From positions 14,069,060 through 14,129,059 of the forward strand of contig OX442314.1 in the NCBI GenBank assembly GCA_949358305.1: a stretch of DNA of 60,000 nucleotides, written 5' to 3'. Position numbers and translations under genes: made by a program. A model generated the notes under the pieces. That model was given only the letters and a program-made list of their open reading frames with translations. It did not search any database and had not been told where the DNA came from. This stretch comes from Strigamia acuminata. Its lineage: Eukaryota > Arthropoda > Chilopoda > Geophilomorpha > Linotaeniidae. Of the stretch, positions 59,984 to 60,000 are shown one piece after another (position 1 is the first letter of the stretch; each line of letters opens with the position of its first letter).

Positions 59984-60000
59984 AACACATTAACTATTTC

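Overview
The window is nuclear DNA from an insect, most likely a beetle, though the order is inferred and not proven. The evidence is AT-rich sequence, short GT-AG introns (often 45-90 bp), and clearly insect-type orthologues of conserved animal genes. I rebuilt 14 host protein-coding genes exon by exon. In every one the spliced length is a multiple of three and the junctions join conserved protein segments.

Left part (1-20 kb): a tandem array of four SLC46-type (proton-coupled folate transporter-like) membrane carriers, all on the minus strand. All have six coding exons, and the four internal exons are exactly 102, 138, 84 and 157 nt in every copy. Sequence relatedness alternates (copy 1 with 3, copy 2 with 4), which suggests duplication of a two-gene unit. 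Between copies 3 and 4 lies a nested transposon. A broken LINE-type reverse transcriptase element was split by a complete 7.4-kb Ty3/Gypsy LTR retrotransposon. The LTR element has identical 544-bp LTRs, an ATAT target duplication, intact gag and pol catalytic residues, and a GGGAAAC slippery site directly before the gag stop.

Middle part (21-46 kb): ABHD12 (plus) is convergent with BRF1 (minus, 16 coding exons). A BTBD3/6-type BTB gene lies on the opposite strand inside BRF1 intron 5. Then come about 5 kb of AT-rich sequence, a taranis-like SERTA gene, mitochondrial ribosome-releasing factor GFM2, and aftiphilin (all minus), followed by proteasome subunit alpha-3 (plus). A 69-residue gene for the small subunit of serine palmitoyltransferase, split by one intron, lies tail to tail with the proteasome gene.

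Right part (46-60 kb): a ninein homologue (minus, 19 coding exons) carries an XK-related membrane protein gene on the opposite strand inside intron 7, with only 31 bp between the XKR stop and the next ninein exon. A shared upstream region with a TATCGATA element separates ninein from a divergent TRAF gene, followed by a SCCPDH-type oxidoreductase that ends 17 bp before the window edge.

The host genes do not form one pathway, apart from the SLC46 array. No tRNA, rRNA or CRISPR array was recognised. Untranslated ends and transcription starts are mostly inferred from splice and poly(A) signals.
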